Both the position numbers and the translations under genes were made by a program. Shown in pieces: positions 34,004 to 45,181 of a stretch of 64,000 bases of DNA (position 1 is the first letter of the stretch; every line of letters starts with the position of its first letter). The notes beneath the pieces were generated by a model. That model was not told where the DNA came from. It saw only the letters and a program-made list of their open reading frames with translations, and made no database searches. This DNA is from Ixodes scapularis (lineage: Eukaryota; Arthropoda; Arachnida; Ixodida; Ixodidae), in assembly GCF_016920785.2 (NCBI RefSeq), contig NW_024609835.1, positions 24,059,838-24,123,837 on the forward strand, in the 5' to 3' direction.

Positions 34004-34914
34004 GTGCCGGATCTATCCTCAGAGAATGCGAGCTTGACCCACTTCGGCTTTTGTGCTGAGCTGGGACCGTGCACGCGGCATTGTTCATGCAGGCCGTAGT
34101 GGAAACAAAAGAGCCCCTCCTCCCCCTCACCGGAGAACACGAACTCCAGCCGAACGCTGACGCCGCGTTCGGTTATGTCGGCCGAGTGCTGGGGTCATTG
34201 TATTTGTAGTCCCCATCCGTGTAGTTGTAAAGTTAACCGCTTGGGGCGTCACGGTCTGTCCTCCTCCCCAATACCTAGCTGCCGCTTCAGAGGCGAAATC
34301 TGCATCCTTTGCTTTGCAAGCGCGCCTAATTCGATCGGTGGCCGTCGCAGTTGTGTTTGCGCGAAACGGCATACGTTTGCTCGAAGCTTATGGCTGTTTT
34401 CGAGTAATATCCTGCTAAAAGGCGTGACTTTTTTTGCACACGCTTGGGAACTGCAATAGAAGAACCTTATTTCAGTAGGATGCAGCCTAGGACAGTGGTT
34501 CTCAACCATTGACGTTTCGCGGACCCCTTGTGGATCGGCGGAGATGATGGAGGACCCGGTTCCTGGTGAGAGGAGAGGAAAGGAATATATTAATGATTTA
34601 ATAAATGGATATAACTAAAGGCTAGTGTGAAATAGGCCTCTCTTATTGACGTTCACACGAAAAAACTCGCCCGAAAATTAAAACATTCCTCCTCGACCGG
34701 GGAAAAAAAAAAAAAGACTTTTATTGCCGGGTTTGATTGATCAGGCAGGGCTTTGCGGACCCCTAGATGGCCTTCACGGACCTCCATTTGAGAAGCACTG
34801 GCTTAGGAGACTATATAATTCGAAACAAAATACAAGACATTCATCGACCAACGCTTGTTATCCCGACCGTCCGACAAACCCGAATAAATACGTTCTCCCA
34901 TCCAGCTCAAAACG
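34004..34914. other. No supported gene
   Basis: Short ORFs only. CGCGGACCCCTTGTGGATCG (34519) and TGCGGACCCCTAGATGG (34753) suggest the two ends of an unclassified repeat. An A-run lies at 34705-34717. Confidence 0.45.
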
Positions 34915-35345
34915 ATGAAGTAGATTGAATCATACAAAAACATGTCAAACTTATAAAATCCGAATGGATACCTTTAAACAGTCTTTCTTTGTAAAAACTA
35001 TTGAGGCTTGGAATTCCTTGTCCAATAATGTTGTAAATTTGGAAACCGTGTCTTCTTTTGAAGATTCCATTGTAAAGCTGTTAAATAATGAGAGCTTAAA
35101 GTGATGTCCTTTAAGTGTGCAATTTGTAATAATTATGAGGGTTAATTTGTTCAATTTGCCTATTTGTTTAGAGGGCCAAGGTTGTGCATTGTTGTCATTG
35201 CTTGTTCGAACAGCAGTGTCTGCTGCATCGACAATTTCTTATGCTTGCGTTTTTTTATGTGTCATCACAACGATGGATACTCTCCCTATAATAGCCCTCA
35301 AGAGAGGGCTGACAGTATTTTCAAATAAATAAATAAATAAATAAA
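34915..35345 (+). mobile_element. 5'-truncated non-LTR element, C-terminus and AAAT tail
   Basis: From about 34960 the plus strand reads MDTFKQSFFVKTIEAWNSLS and continues to a stop near 35102. SFFxxTIxxWNSL is the usual C-terminal signature of CR1/L2/RTE-group ORF2 proteins. A roughly 230-bp 3' UTR ends in an AAATAAAT microsatellite (35333-35345), the normal tail of such elements. A PLE then landed in that tail. Confidence 0.75.
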
Positions 35346-36485
35346 CTTATCAAAGCTGTGTGTTGGGCTAGTTGGTATTGGTCTTGGGTTGCCAAAGGCA
35401 TGGTAGCGCTTTTTTGGACGAGGACAAAAGAAAGAAAGACAAGACAGACACGAGCGCTGACTGCAACTATTTAATCAACATGGAGATGAGGCATATATAC
35501 ACGCTTCGATCCTATCAATCAACCAACCCTAGGCCTAGCCGTCACCTGCATGAACTGCACTTCCTTATCGAAAAGGTCGATAGATGCAACGCTGACACAC
35601 CCCAGCCCTGCCCTTTTTATTTCGTCTGCTTCAATAATCTCCCTAACAGTTCTATTTTTATGTTTAGCAAGTACGGAAGTACGTGGCACATTTGAGTGTC
35701 CAGGAGCAGTCTGAACGTCTGTTGGCGGCTGGCTACCCGGAGGCTGTACTGGTGTCGGTAGCCGAGGTGATCCTTAAGAGGCTTCGAGCTAAGGGCAACA
35801 CCCGTCCAGAAGAGGCCAGGAGTAAACAAAGGATTGCAGTCGTGCCTTATATGCACAAGACGGCGCATAACCTAAAGAAAATAGCAAGCCGCATAAACAC
35901 TAAGGTGGTCTTTTCTGCGCCAGAGAAGCTAGCCAGGCTTAGTCATTTGACGAACCCTTTCCGGAAAGCCTCGCTGGGTTGTGGGATTAAGCACAGAAAT
36001 CCGTTTGTCGTTTGTGTTGAGGGTGTGGTATATCAGATTCCCTTAACATGCGGTAAGAAGTATGTTGGTCAGACTGGGAGATGCCTGAACGATAGGCTCC
36101 GAGAACATTGTCTGAACGTAAAAAACTATCGGGATGGCCATCTTTCAGTGCACTGCCATGACTGCGGATGCAAACCTTTGTTTGACTCATGTTCCGTACT
36201 TGCTAAACATAAAAATAGAACTGTTAGGGAGATTATTGAAGCAGACGAAATAAAAAGGGCAGGGCTGGGGTGTGTCAGCGTTGCATCTATCGACCTTTTC
36301 GATAAGGAAGTGCAGTTCATGCAGGTGGCGGCTAGGCCTGGGGTTGGTTGATTGATAGGATCGAAGCGTGTATATATGCCTCATCTCCATGTTGATTAAA
36401 TAGTTGCAGTCAGCGCTCGTGTCTGTCTTGTCTTTCTTTCTTTTGTCCTCGTCCAAAAAAGCGCTACCATGCCTTTGGCAACCCA
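35346..36485 (+). mobile_element. Young Penelope-like element with inverted terminal arms
   Basis: The left arm (about 35386-35682) is the inverted copy of the right end (36186-36485). The two translate to the same 97-residue peptide, so they look identical or nearly so. The arms flank the endonuclease ORF. AAATAAATAAAC is present on both sides (35334-35345, 36486-36497) and looks like the target duplication, inside the microsatellite tail of the previous element. PLEs often carry a partial inverted 5' copy of their 3' end. The RT domain is absent. High arm identity implies a recent insertion. Confidence 0.85.
35683..36351 (+). CDS. PLE C-terminal region: linker and GIY-YIG endonuclease (5'-truncated)
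   Basis: A 222-codon open frame without internal stops. It begins in the RT C-terminal/linker region (VVPYMHKTAHNLKKIASRIN, then VVFSAPEKLARL), followed by the endonuclease with VVYQIPLTCGKKYVGQTGRC and LNDRLREH, the GIY-YIG core. A Cys/His cluster follows (CHDCGCKPLF, later LAKHKNRTVREIIEA), which conserved PLE nucleases share. The product would cut target DNA during retrotransposition, but without an RT it cannot act alone. The left end is artificial: the frame opens at the arm junction. Intactness agrees with the recent insertion. Confidence 0.85.
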   Translation: MAHLSVQEQSERLLAAGYPEAVLVSVAEVILKRLRAKGNTRPEEARSKQRIAVVPYMHKTAHNLKKIASRINTKVVFSAPEKLARLSHLTNPFRKASLGCGIKHRNPFVVCVEGVVYQIPLTCGKKYVGQTGRCLNDRLREHCLNVKNYRDGHLSVHCHDCGCKPLFDSCSVLAKHKNRTVREIIEADEIKRAGLGCVSVASIDLFDKEVQFMQVAARPGVG

Positions 36486-36715
36486 AAATAAATAAACCTT
36501 TGCGTTTTGTGACGTCACGCAGCAGCTACGGATGTCAGCCATTGACACTGACGAAATTCGGGGGGCAGTTTCGTACATACGCTCATGAAAAGTTTAGTTA
36601 ATAACGGGAGATCATATATCAAAATAAAAATGTTGTTTGTCTACATGAAGGCTCCCTCGACGTAACGAGCGCAAAATCTTAAGTACTTCCGGTTTCGACC
36701 GGACAATCCCTTTAA

Positions 36716-37140
36716 GTGATTTCATTTAAAATCGAACACGGGTGAAACGGCAATAAACGCCACTCCGGCAGCCGTGATTCCGCGATCTTCGCTCATCGCT
36801 CTGGACGGCGGCCGAACGGACGAGCTGGCGTACTCTGCGGCACAGGCAGTTCACGCGACTCTCTCGCGCGACCCGGTTGTCTCTGCCGGACAACGAGCCA
36901 CGGGTATTCGCTTCTTGCGCACCCGAAATTTTCATGCGGCGGGAGCCCGTGGACGTTTCTTCAGCTGCGGCCGCAGTTCTACGGAAATTTATGCAGCATA
37001 ATAAACTAATGCAGCGACCTTTTTTTTTTTTTTTTTTTTTTTTAATGGAGGTACTTTTACGTACCAGGTTTCTCTGACCCCTTCCCCCTCCATCGTCAGC
37101 TTCCGCCACCCCTCCACCTCCCAAACATTTGCAATATTAA
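36716..37140. other. No supported gene; T-run
   Basis: A poly-T run at 37020-37043 could be the tail of a minus-strand retroposon lying to its right, but nothing recognisable follows. Short ORFs in the GC-rich part lack domains. Confidence 0.5.
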
Positions 37141-39416
37141 AGGGACACTCAAGCGGTTTTTGGAGAAGCTACTTTTTGGTGCGATGGTGTTAAGGAAGTG
37201 TCAGTGAATGAGTATCTTCAGTTTTAAAAGACAGAAACGCCTATTAATCACGCAGGAATAAAATACGTGCGGACTCTTTTCTGTACTTCCGAGGACCAAT
37301 AAAATTATCGTATGTTTGAAAATTTTGGCGGTCTTTTTAAAGTTTCGCTAAAAAAACAATTTTCAGTTCATTTAAATATGTTGTGCATGATAATTTCACA
37401 AGACGTAAAATATTTCTAGTTTAGAATACGCGATAGCGCAATTATCGTTTCACAAACAAGGGACTACGTTTTCTATTTGCCTTCCTCCGCGGGGGTGAAT
37501 TTCCCGTTCCCCAGGGATGCGCGGAAGCGCACGTATCTCCGCGCGTTGCAGGCCGGTCGTGCCGGTCGCGGGCCGGCCGGCTCCTTCTATCCGCAAACGT
37601 GGCGTCGGTGGTCATCGTCGGAATGGACGGCCTGGTGAAAGCTCATCGTTCCGCGTAAAAGCGCTATCCTTGACTGTGAATTTTCGTCGTGTTTCGCTAT
37701 GATAACCCAGCACGTATTAGAAGGGAGGATCCACCTACTCGTGCGGCGATGTCGTGGCGGCACTCTCAAGATAGCAGAAACGCCCGTGCCGTTGTGTTTG
37801 TTTACTTCGACTACAGTGGTGCTTTCTAAGCATTTGTGTCCTCGAACATCGCCCGGATTTCTGATTTGGCGCATTTCATGCGTGTGCTCAAGTTCAAGGT
37901 ATTACTGGCGCGTACCGTATAAAGGACACGAATTTTCACGCGTTTTCATCACCGGAGAAAAGTGATTAGTGTTAGCAATCCTGAACGCTCGCAACGTCTA
38001 TCTGATCACGAAATTATATTTCTACGTTGCTATATCGCTGCTAAGATTACATTGTCTTTTATAATCGTAGAAAAGGCGTGTGGCGATATTTGTACTATTG
38101 CAATGTCGTGTATTAGAGTCGTGATCGTCCAAGACGGCGCTGCATCTTTTTATTTTATTTTTTTCATTCGCTGTACCCTACAAGCCTATAAAAAAAAATA
38201 ATAAAGCTTTAGACTAGAAAACTGTCTGTCTATATTCTGTTACGGCATTGAGTAGCAGTGCGTCCCCTTTTTTAGAGGGGCCGCTGACACAGCTGACGGC
38301 GGCGTACAGAAGCGGTCGCCGTGATGACGACCCGCTGCGCTTGTTGTAGTGGTTACAGGTGTGTGTACGCGCGGCGCAGTGCGGTCGTTCCGGTCGCTCC
38401 GGTTGCAACGGACGCAGTCGTAGGTACGCGCTCGTTGCACATGTCTGAACCACCCTTCCCCCCGTTCTCCCGAGGCGAAAGTCAACGTGGCGACATCTTT
38501 TGACATCACGTACCAGAGGTAACGCTGCGATGTCAAACGTTGGTTAGGTTACGACTTGCCCCAACCGCAAATCGAAGAACGCCCGAAAAGGTCTGCGTTT
38601 CGTAGTCCTCGGAACCCGAACATGACTCCGAAGCGCTGCTATCGTCCACATCGCACGTCGGAGTGGCGTCATAGGAAATCATCCCCAGGTCGGCTGTCCG
38701 CCGAAGAACTTCAACCTCTAACGGCGTCAGGTCCTCGAGCGTCATGGAGAATAGAAGGGTAGGAGAGGGCATGACGTCGGCCGCGTAGCCTCCGCAAGCC
38801 ATGCTCCCTTGACGCCTCGCCTCTTTCTCATTTTCCTCCTTACTCTCCTCACTCACTATGCCAACGTGACCACATCACGTGACCGTAGCTAGCCTTCGTC
38901 TTACTATAGGCTACTAGAATACACCACGGTGTAGCCTTCGATCTGATAAAACCTACCGGACGGAGCGCGCGCAAGCCTGCAAGGGGTGCTTCCACAATCA
39001 ACCATCCATCTCACACGTGACATGTCACGCGCACCAATCACCAGAGAGATCTGCGGTCACGCTGGGCACAAAATCGTTTAAACTTTTTATGACTAGGCTT
39101 CACCAATATTGCAACGTGCCCCCTCCTAGTACTTCTAACCTCCTTGTCGAGCGTAGAGAACTCCGCCATGATCGAAGCTCGAATGACAAAGAGGTTCGGC
39201 CGATACGGCTACCTCGGGATCACTGCGCGACGGAACGTCGTCCAACGCCATTGGCCCGAGATCCTTTTGATAAGCGTGCGACGACCAATGAGAGTGGTTT
39301 CGTTTTCGGATGGAATCACCGTATGACTATACTTTTTGGTTTTTAAGGATACTTAAGGCGTCTAAATTCAGCTGTCATTATCAAAACACGAACTCAAAAA
39401 CCACTTGACTGCCCCT
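37141..39416. mobile_element. 2.3-kb TTAA element
   Basis: The ends are AGGGACACTCAAGCGGTTTT and, inverted, AGGGGCAGTCAAGTGGTTTT, flanked by TTAA (37137-37140, 39417-39420). It belongs to the TTAA-AGGG group. The minus-strand ORF at 38533-38856 (acidic, serine-rich, DSSASESCSGSEDYETQTF) could be a remnant of an element protein, but no DDE or THAP core was found. Confidence 0.75.
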
Positions 39417-39420
39417 TTAA

Positions 39421-40124
39421 TGCCCTTAGCTTTTTGAACCTAGGTCTTGCAGTAAAGCCAACTTTCGAAACTGCCATTTTGTCGATTCGGGTCCATGGAT
39501 GTGTAGTCTGGTCACTTCTACGGAAAACACAACAAAAAAAGGGGGAACGGATTATGCCAAACAATAGGTGACATCATTGAAAACAAAAGCAAAAAAAAAA
39601 AAAAAACAAAAAAAACTAAAGAATAAAAAATTGGCTTTTTTATTCTTTTTAAATAAGGAAAGCTCAAAATAGGGTTAACCTAATTTGTGATAAAAATATA
39701 AATGACTTTGCCAAAAATAAATTAAACTAAAGGGTTACCAGTCGATAGCCCATTTAGAGGACTGCAGGTGCACAATATTTAGTAAGCGATATGTGTGATG
39801 AATCTTATGATACAAGGATTCAAATACGTTGCCAAAATGTCAAAGGTTCGATGTTCAGCTGTTTTATTTTTATTTCTTGCATGAATAATGCTAAAAGAGT
39901 TTACCTTAAACTAAAAATGTAGGCTGTGCATTCTACATTTCTATAAGACATATATTGTGCGTTTTTCTTTTTACTTATTTATGACACCCGACAGAACTGG
40001 GTACAAAAACCAAGCAGCCTAAATGCAGCATTTCACCTTGCTCCATTAAAAAAAAAATTGGCAGAAGGAAATAAATTTAATAAAAAATGTTGAAGAACAT
40101 TTTTGCTCATTACGGATGAGGGGG
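39421..40124. other. AT-rich, no supported gene
   Basis: A-rich low-complexity sequence at 39585-39645 and AT-rich flanks. No ORF of note. Confidence 0.6.
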
Positions 40125-40435
40125 CTACTATATATACCGGGTGTTTTTGCGAAGGCTCAATAATCCTAAAAATTAGGGCGTTTGAAAAAAAGCAAAAAAA
40201 AAAAAAAAAAGAAACTGTCTTCGGGAACAAACTATACCAGCCGCGGCGGACGTCAGGAATGGCCAACACCATACTAATTAACCAGCAAATTAATTAAAAT
40301 TTGTTAAATAACTTTTTAATTAGGAGAATTCGACATATGGTTCCAATTAGAAAATTGCTGAGCGTTTTCGAAAACCACTAAATCAGTCATTTTCAGAAAG
40401 ACTTTGAGCGCGTGAAAAGAGTAGTAGCGCACTAA
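40125..40435. repeat. Half of a fold-back element related to 13724-14427
   Basis: TTCGGGAACAAACT, GGTTCCAATTAGAAAATTG and AACCACTAAATCAGTCATTTT resemble the left arm at 13724-13990. The Harbinger-like element at 40436-42109 interrupts it, and AGTTACCACTCGTGGAGC at 42113 resumes the same family. Confidence 0.6.
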
Positions 40436-40730
40436 AGGCCGGTTCACACATACAGCGGAGCGCTAAGTTAGCGCTACGTGAGCGCTCCAAGGAGCGCTCA
40501 TGTGGCGCTTCCTAGCCCGTGACGTAGCGCTGTGTTAGCGCTTAAGAAGCGCTCTATTAGCGCTACAGGAGCGCTTCATTGTTAGCGCTCTCACGCTCCT
40601 TGTGCCGTGCTTGCTGCTGCGGAACAGCGCGTGCACGGCGATTCCTTCGTTGTTTTTCTTTTGGCATTGAAAGAAGAGGAAGTAAGACAGCCGCTTTCCA
40701 AGCAAAGGGTCGGGCAGGCGATCCAGAGTC

Positions 40731-40901
40731 ATGGACTCTGAGCGACTAATTGGTTGGGTACGACCTCATCGCTTTCTATTCGATATGCGTGACCCTGGTT
40801 TCAAAGACACGCAGTTAAAAATAATCGCCTTCGAAAGAGCCCTGTGTCTCGGTCCCTCAGCCTGGGAAAAAGGTTCGCCGGGTACCCGTCGGTAGGGTAC
40901 G
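40731..40901 (+). pseudogene. MADF-like DNA-binding domain fragment (57 codons)
   Basis: It opens with ATG and reads MDSERLIGWVRPHRFLFDMR then DPGFKDTQLK, and after a short insert AWEKG, before TAG. MADF domains have the pattern LIxxVRxxPxLWDxxxxxYKD....AWxxI. PIF/Harbinger elements often encode a separate MADF/Myb-like protein that helps the transposase bind DNA. The insert between TQLK and AWEKG and the early stop suggest a broken or spliced gene. It sits where such an ORF would be expected. Confidence 0.45.
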
Positions 40902-41810
40902 CGCTTTGCTTAGGGTGGAGACATCTCGCCACTTTTGTTCCCACTTTTACATTTATTTTTTGTTCATTAGCGCGTGAAAGAGCGTGTCCCTGCACGCGTT
41001 TGTGGCGCTGACTGTGCTATGGCGACATTTTGTTTTCGTCGATTTCTTTGTATTTTCCCCGTGAGCGCGTGCTGTCGGCATCGGGTACTACAAAGGGTGG
41101 CATCACTCTAAACAGAAGGTCACTGAGGCACCCTACCCGTCGGTATCTCGATGGCGAAAGATTTCGCGCAACCAGAAGTTTCTTCTGGGCGTTAAGCCGT
41201 CCACACACATTTGCACTAATCGCGTATCTAAGAGCATTTGTCGCATTTCTATTTCAGCATCCCACATGTCCGCCATGGTGTTGCTGATGCACACTTAACC
41301 ACAGGAACCGGAACCGCAGTGCACGCGCTAATCCGCAGCACCGCGGTACAAGAAGCGCTACTGAAGCGCTAACACGGCTAGAGTGCCTTCATGCACACGC
41401 GCGCTTTTGCTTGAGTGGTGACATCTCAGCCATTTTTCCGCCCAATCTTTTTCTTTATGCATTTCGAAGTGCGCGCATACCAGTGTCACTCAGCTCGAGC
41501 GCGTAGCTTTGGCTAATGCATAGACGCCATTTTACCGCCCAAGTCACGCACCGAGTGCGCGAGAGCGTCACGCGCTGGCAGATTCAGGACAACAATGGAT
41601 GTCTTCACCCTGAGACAGACAAACATGTAGGCACCCTAAACACGGCGTTACTGGAGCGCTAACAAAGCGCTACTGGAGCGCTAACAAAGCGCTGCTGGAG
41701 CGCTAACAAGGCGCCACAGAAGCGCTAATCGCGCGCTATGTTAGAACTAAGTCACGCGCCAGGAAGCGCCACATGAGCGCTCCTTGGAGCGCTCACGTAG
41801 CGCTAACTTA

Positions 41811-42078
41811 TACCCCTGTTACACGGGCACACTTAACCGCGGTTAACTCAGCTTGAACTGCGGTTACGTGGCAGCACAGATGCCGCACTATACCCTCGGA
41901 CAGCTATTTCAAAAGAAGTGAAGAGAGCGCGTGAACTGCTTTGATGGGTGCTCAAGATGCTCAAGCGCACGTTCGCCCATAGCTTTGACTGCATAGCCGC
42001 GGAATGTTGTCCGCAAGTATTGTGCGCTAATTGTAATTTAGCGTAACTGCAGTTAGGTGTGCCCGTGTAACAAGGGTA
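41811..42078. mobile_element. 268-bp MITE with TTA target duplication
   Basis: The ends are TACCCCTGTTACACGGGCAC and, inverted, TACCCTTGTTACACGGGCAC, flanked by TTA (41808-41810, 42079-42081). Its removal restores the palindromic arm of the surrounding element. GCGGTTA/TAACCGC words lie near both ends. Confidence 0.85.
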
Positions 42079-42122
42079 TTAGTGTTCTGCTGTATGTGTG
42101 AACAGGCCTTAAAGTTACCACT

Positions 42123-42213
42123 CGTGGAGCAGGTACAAGGCTGGGGCTAGATAAGAGGCTGAAAAATCGCGCGGGCACCTTACAGCAACCGCTAGCCTTG
42201 TACCTGCTCCACG
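42123..42213. repeat. Hairpin with 21-bp arms
   Basis: CGTGGAGCAGGTACAAGGCT and AGCCTTGTACCTGCTCCACG are exact inverses separated by about 50 bp. It belongs to the fold-back family that flanks the Harbinger-like element. Confidence 0.85.
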
Positions 42214-43984
42214 AAAAAAAGGCTTGATTGCAGGTTTTGTTAAGCAATAGTATATATTTTTTTTTTGGGGGCGGGGGGGAGCTTTGCGTTACATAAGAGT
42301 AGAAGACGGCGAAGTGTGACCAAGTGTTGTTAGTGAGGGCTGAGCGAGTGTTTTTTTTGGGTGTGTTTGTGTTCTTAGAGTGATAGTCTTTTGGGAACGC
42401 TATTTCGTCGAACGTCATACTGGCGTTATTCCAGACTGTCTGGTGATATCTAAAAATATTTTTAGGGGATAAAAATATTTTGCTTATTTGTTATTGAAAC
42501 AAGGTGGCGCAAGCTACCGCTTATTATAGAAGGTACAATCGTTACTATTTCTCCATCCATTCATTCAACCATTTTCGAGTAACTGTCCAGAGATGGCGCC
42601 ACGGATTCCAGGCTCGTCCGCTCTTCATCCCTTGGTCGCCTTGGTTTCATGCACTGTGGGACCTGGGCACTGTGGGACCTGGGCAAACACTGACGTTTTT
42701 TTCTCGCTGGTTTCCTGCAATGTTGGTTTCTTGCTACGCTACCCACGTGTCCGCGCTGCAGCAGGTAACGTGAGCAGTGCACGCACGCGCAGTGCAGAGA
42801 GACCGAGGTCTTAGGCACGCTTCGGGGGTTTACTTCTGATTTGGGGTGACATTTCTTGTCTCGTAGCGCCCACATAAATTTTTACAGCGGAGCTGTTAAG
42901 GGCTAGGTTCCCCAGGATCGTGTCCGTCCGCACAGAAATGTTGACACAACTCTGGTTGCCGCCGTCGCTCATAGATGGCGGTAGCTGTCCAGAGTGTTCT
43001 GTTTGCCGGTTGTCTGTTTGTTGCAGTCACTCATAGATCGTGGCAACCTTTCCAGCCTTTCAAATCTGGCTTGCCGACTTTTGAACAGCCATTAGTTTAG
43101 TCCAACCATAGTACAGCGTCGCTGGTCTTCCTTCTTCACCAGAGTGGAAAGGCTGAAAGTTTTTTAATCAGTATTTGTGGGGTGATGACATTTTTTGCAG
43201 TATGCCGACAGCACGCGCTCTGGAGAAAAATACAAAGGGATAGACGGTTACAAAATGCGGCCGTCGCACTGTCAACGCCAAGACCTCGGGCCGGGAGACA
43301 CGCTTGTTCGCGCTTAGGAACAAAGAAGAAACAAAAGCGCCAGGAAAAAAAAAAATGTTTGGATGTCGTCACTAAAGCAAAGCACAATGCAGCTTTCCAA
43401 CTACATTGTGCCTCAAAAACTGAAAATTTAGAAAGTTAGTCAACACCTTTAAGGTAAGTACTAATTAGCCTTTTTTGTTGCCCCTGCAGGGGTTTCCCCA
43501 TGAATGAAAATTAGTGTCTGAATTTCCAGGGGTCTTCGAGGAGAGGGGAAGGGGAGGGGGGGGGGGTAATACTGAAAGCGACGTCAGAAAAGATCAATCA
43601 TGGTATCAATACTGTAATACCGCAAAGATAGTCAACAACGAATATACATTCGACTGAAAATGAATCTGCCAGCACAGAAACATCTCCACTACTTCGAAGA
43701 ACTGTCAGCGAAAGTAGCTTTGTCTTTGCGATGTGAATTCATATCAAAACAAGCTATCTCACGGCATAAAAAAGGGGGCGATTAATATTATTTTTTATGG
43801 TCGCACCCTGTCTTCCGACAAAAGGGAACAACCGTGCACCACCGCACCGGTACACATACGCACATGCGAACAAACGTTGCGAAACACACGCTCCTATGCA
43901 GCTGATCACAACACACCAACACAATAATTAAACGCGCACCAGGAATTTCCAACCACGTATGTTGTTGGGACCGAGGAGTTTTCC
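42214..43984. other. No supported gene; small tandem duplication
   Basis: GCACTGTGGGACCTGG is duplicated head to tail at 42651-42682. A G-run occurs at 43547-43566. CAGCGGAGCTGTTAAGGGCT at 42881 looks like a dispersed repeat start, but no second copy was found here. ORFs lack domains. Confidence 0.45.
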
Positions 43985-44320
43985 AGGAATTTGAGTACGG
44001 CAGGGAGCGAGTTGCCGATCGTATGGACTTTTCTCGTCATATAAGTGTGGCAATGACCTCATTTTGAGCCTGCATTCGTATCCGACCGTCCTGAAGCCGC
44101 TCTAGATCTGTTCGTCGAACCTTGGATCCCGAAAGTGCTTTGGATAATCGTCACTACCGAGTTGCATTAGGTCAGTACTATCTAGTGAGCGTTCGGCTTC
44201 ACAGCTGGAGCGGGCGAGTTGCCGATCGTGTGGACTTTTCCTGTAATAAAAGTGTGGCAATGACCTCATTAAGAGCCCGCATTCGCATCTGACCGGCCTG
44301 AAGCCACTCTAGATATGTTC
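43985..44320. repeat. Tandem repeat, unit about 215 bp
   Basis: CGAGTTGCCGATCGT..., GTGTGGCAATGACCTCATT and TCTAGATNTGTTCGT recur with a period near 215 bp, giving one complete and one broken unit. The second unit resumes at 47313-47410 (CCCGAAAGTACTTTGGATAA, GTTGCATTAGGTCAGT) after the PLE insertion. Confidence 0.8.
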
Positions 44321-44503
44321 ATGAATGAAGAAAGAATAAAACAATTAAAACAGGGGCAACACAACCACATCTTTCAACTAGCAACAGACGAGTAAACTTT
44401 CAACAGCGAGCAGCCCAGGAGGAGTAAGGGAGAGAAGGAAAGATAAGAAACGCGAAGTGCAAGTTGGGGTGGTGAGGTTATCTCGGACTTTAAAACTTCA
44501 ACC

Positions 44504-44996
44504 TCAGTTTTCGTCAGCAGGAGGGAAGGGTTTGACACGTTGTTTTTTGCTGTGGTCATGGCGAATGATTCTGATTTCCCTGCCGAATCTACTGTCATGC
44601 CCCCCAAGGATTTTTGTGTCATCAAAGAGGGGATGACAACGCAAACACGAACGGGCATGTATGACTATGGGATGATAAGAATCTGGAGAGGCCTTAGAAA
44701 CTTCGTCGTGATGTTCGCGGAGTCTGTGATTGGTGCATCCGCCGGTCTGTCCTATGTATTGATGGCCGCAGCTCAAGGGTGGAGTATGCTTTCTTCTCTT
44801 TGCATGGAATGAATTTCTTTTCGTGTTTAAAAGTGCAGCCAATCGGAATCCGGTTGTTGTTCACTTGTTGACAGAGCTGTTTAAGACGCATGCGGCACGA
44901 GAAGACAACGTTCGTGGCGAACTTTGAGGCAATGGATTTTATCCGGTGGGCTTTGATGACACAAAAATCCTGGGGGGGGGGGGGGGGGGGGGGCAT
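44504..44996 (-). pseudogene. PLE GIY-YIG endonuclease, frameshifted
   Basis: Two overlapping minus-strand frames cover one protein: ASKFATNVVFSCRMRLKQLC then, after a frameshift near 44800, PLSCGHQYIGQTGGCTNHRL and REHHDEV with a Cys/His pair (ARSCLRCHPLF). These match the order of motifs in the intact copy at 35683-36351. At least one further shift lies near 44580. Not functional. Confidence 0.85.
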
Positions 44997-45181
44997 GACA
45001 GTAGATTCGGCAGGGAAATCATAGAATCATTCGCCATGACCACAGCAAAAAACAACGTGTCAAACCCTTCCCTCCTGCTGACGAAAACTGAGGTTGAATT
45101 TTTAAAATCTGAGATAACCCCACCACCCTGACTTGCACTTCGCGTTTCTTATCTTTCCTTCTCTCCCCTACTCCTCCTGGG

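Larger units (their letters stand above)
25962..36711. mobile_element. Bracketing ends of a TTAA-type element around a 10.7-kb nest
   Basis: The left end AGGGATCGTCCGGTC follows TTAA (25958-25961). The right end, inverted AGGGATTGTCCGGTC, precedes TTAA (36712-36715). Subterminal TGACGTCACAAAACGCAAAG (right, inverted) resembles TGACGTCACACAACACAAAG (left, 26145). The simplest reading is one element opened by later insertions (27718-28523, 30000-33999, 34915-35345, 35346-36485). Two separate copies of one family would look the same. Confidence 0.4.
40436..42109. mobile_element. 1.67-kb PIF/Harbinger-like element with TAA target duplication
   Basis: The ends are AGGCCGGTTCACACATACAG and, inverted, AGGCCTGTTCACACATACAG, flanked by TAA (40433-40435, 42110-42112). 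Subterminal regions are arrays of AGCGCT palindromes (GCTAAGTTAGCGCTACGTGA on the left and its inverse on the right), likely binding sites. It carries a MADF-like ORF at 40731-40901 and a younger insertion at 41811-42078. No DDE transposase was found. A 3-bp TAA duplication, the GGCC..GTTCACAC end and a MADF/Myb-like partner fit PIF/Harbinger. Confidence 0.8.

Noticed and set aside
35372..36486. Two identical ORFs in opposite directions flanking a third
   Set aside because: The outer pair is the inverted arm of a PLE and not coding. Only the inner GIY-YIG frame is supported.
38533..38856. Acidic 107-codon ORF as a host gene
   Set aside because: It lies within a TTAA element and shows no recognised domain. 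Kept only as a possible element-protein remnant.
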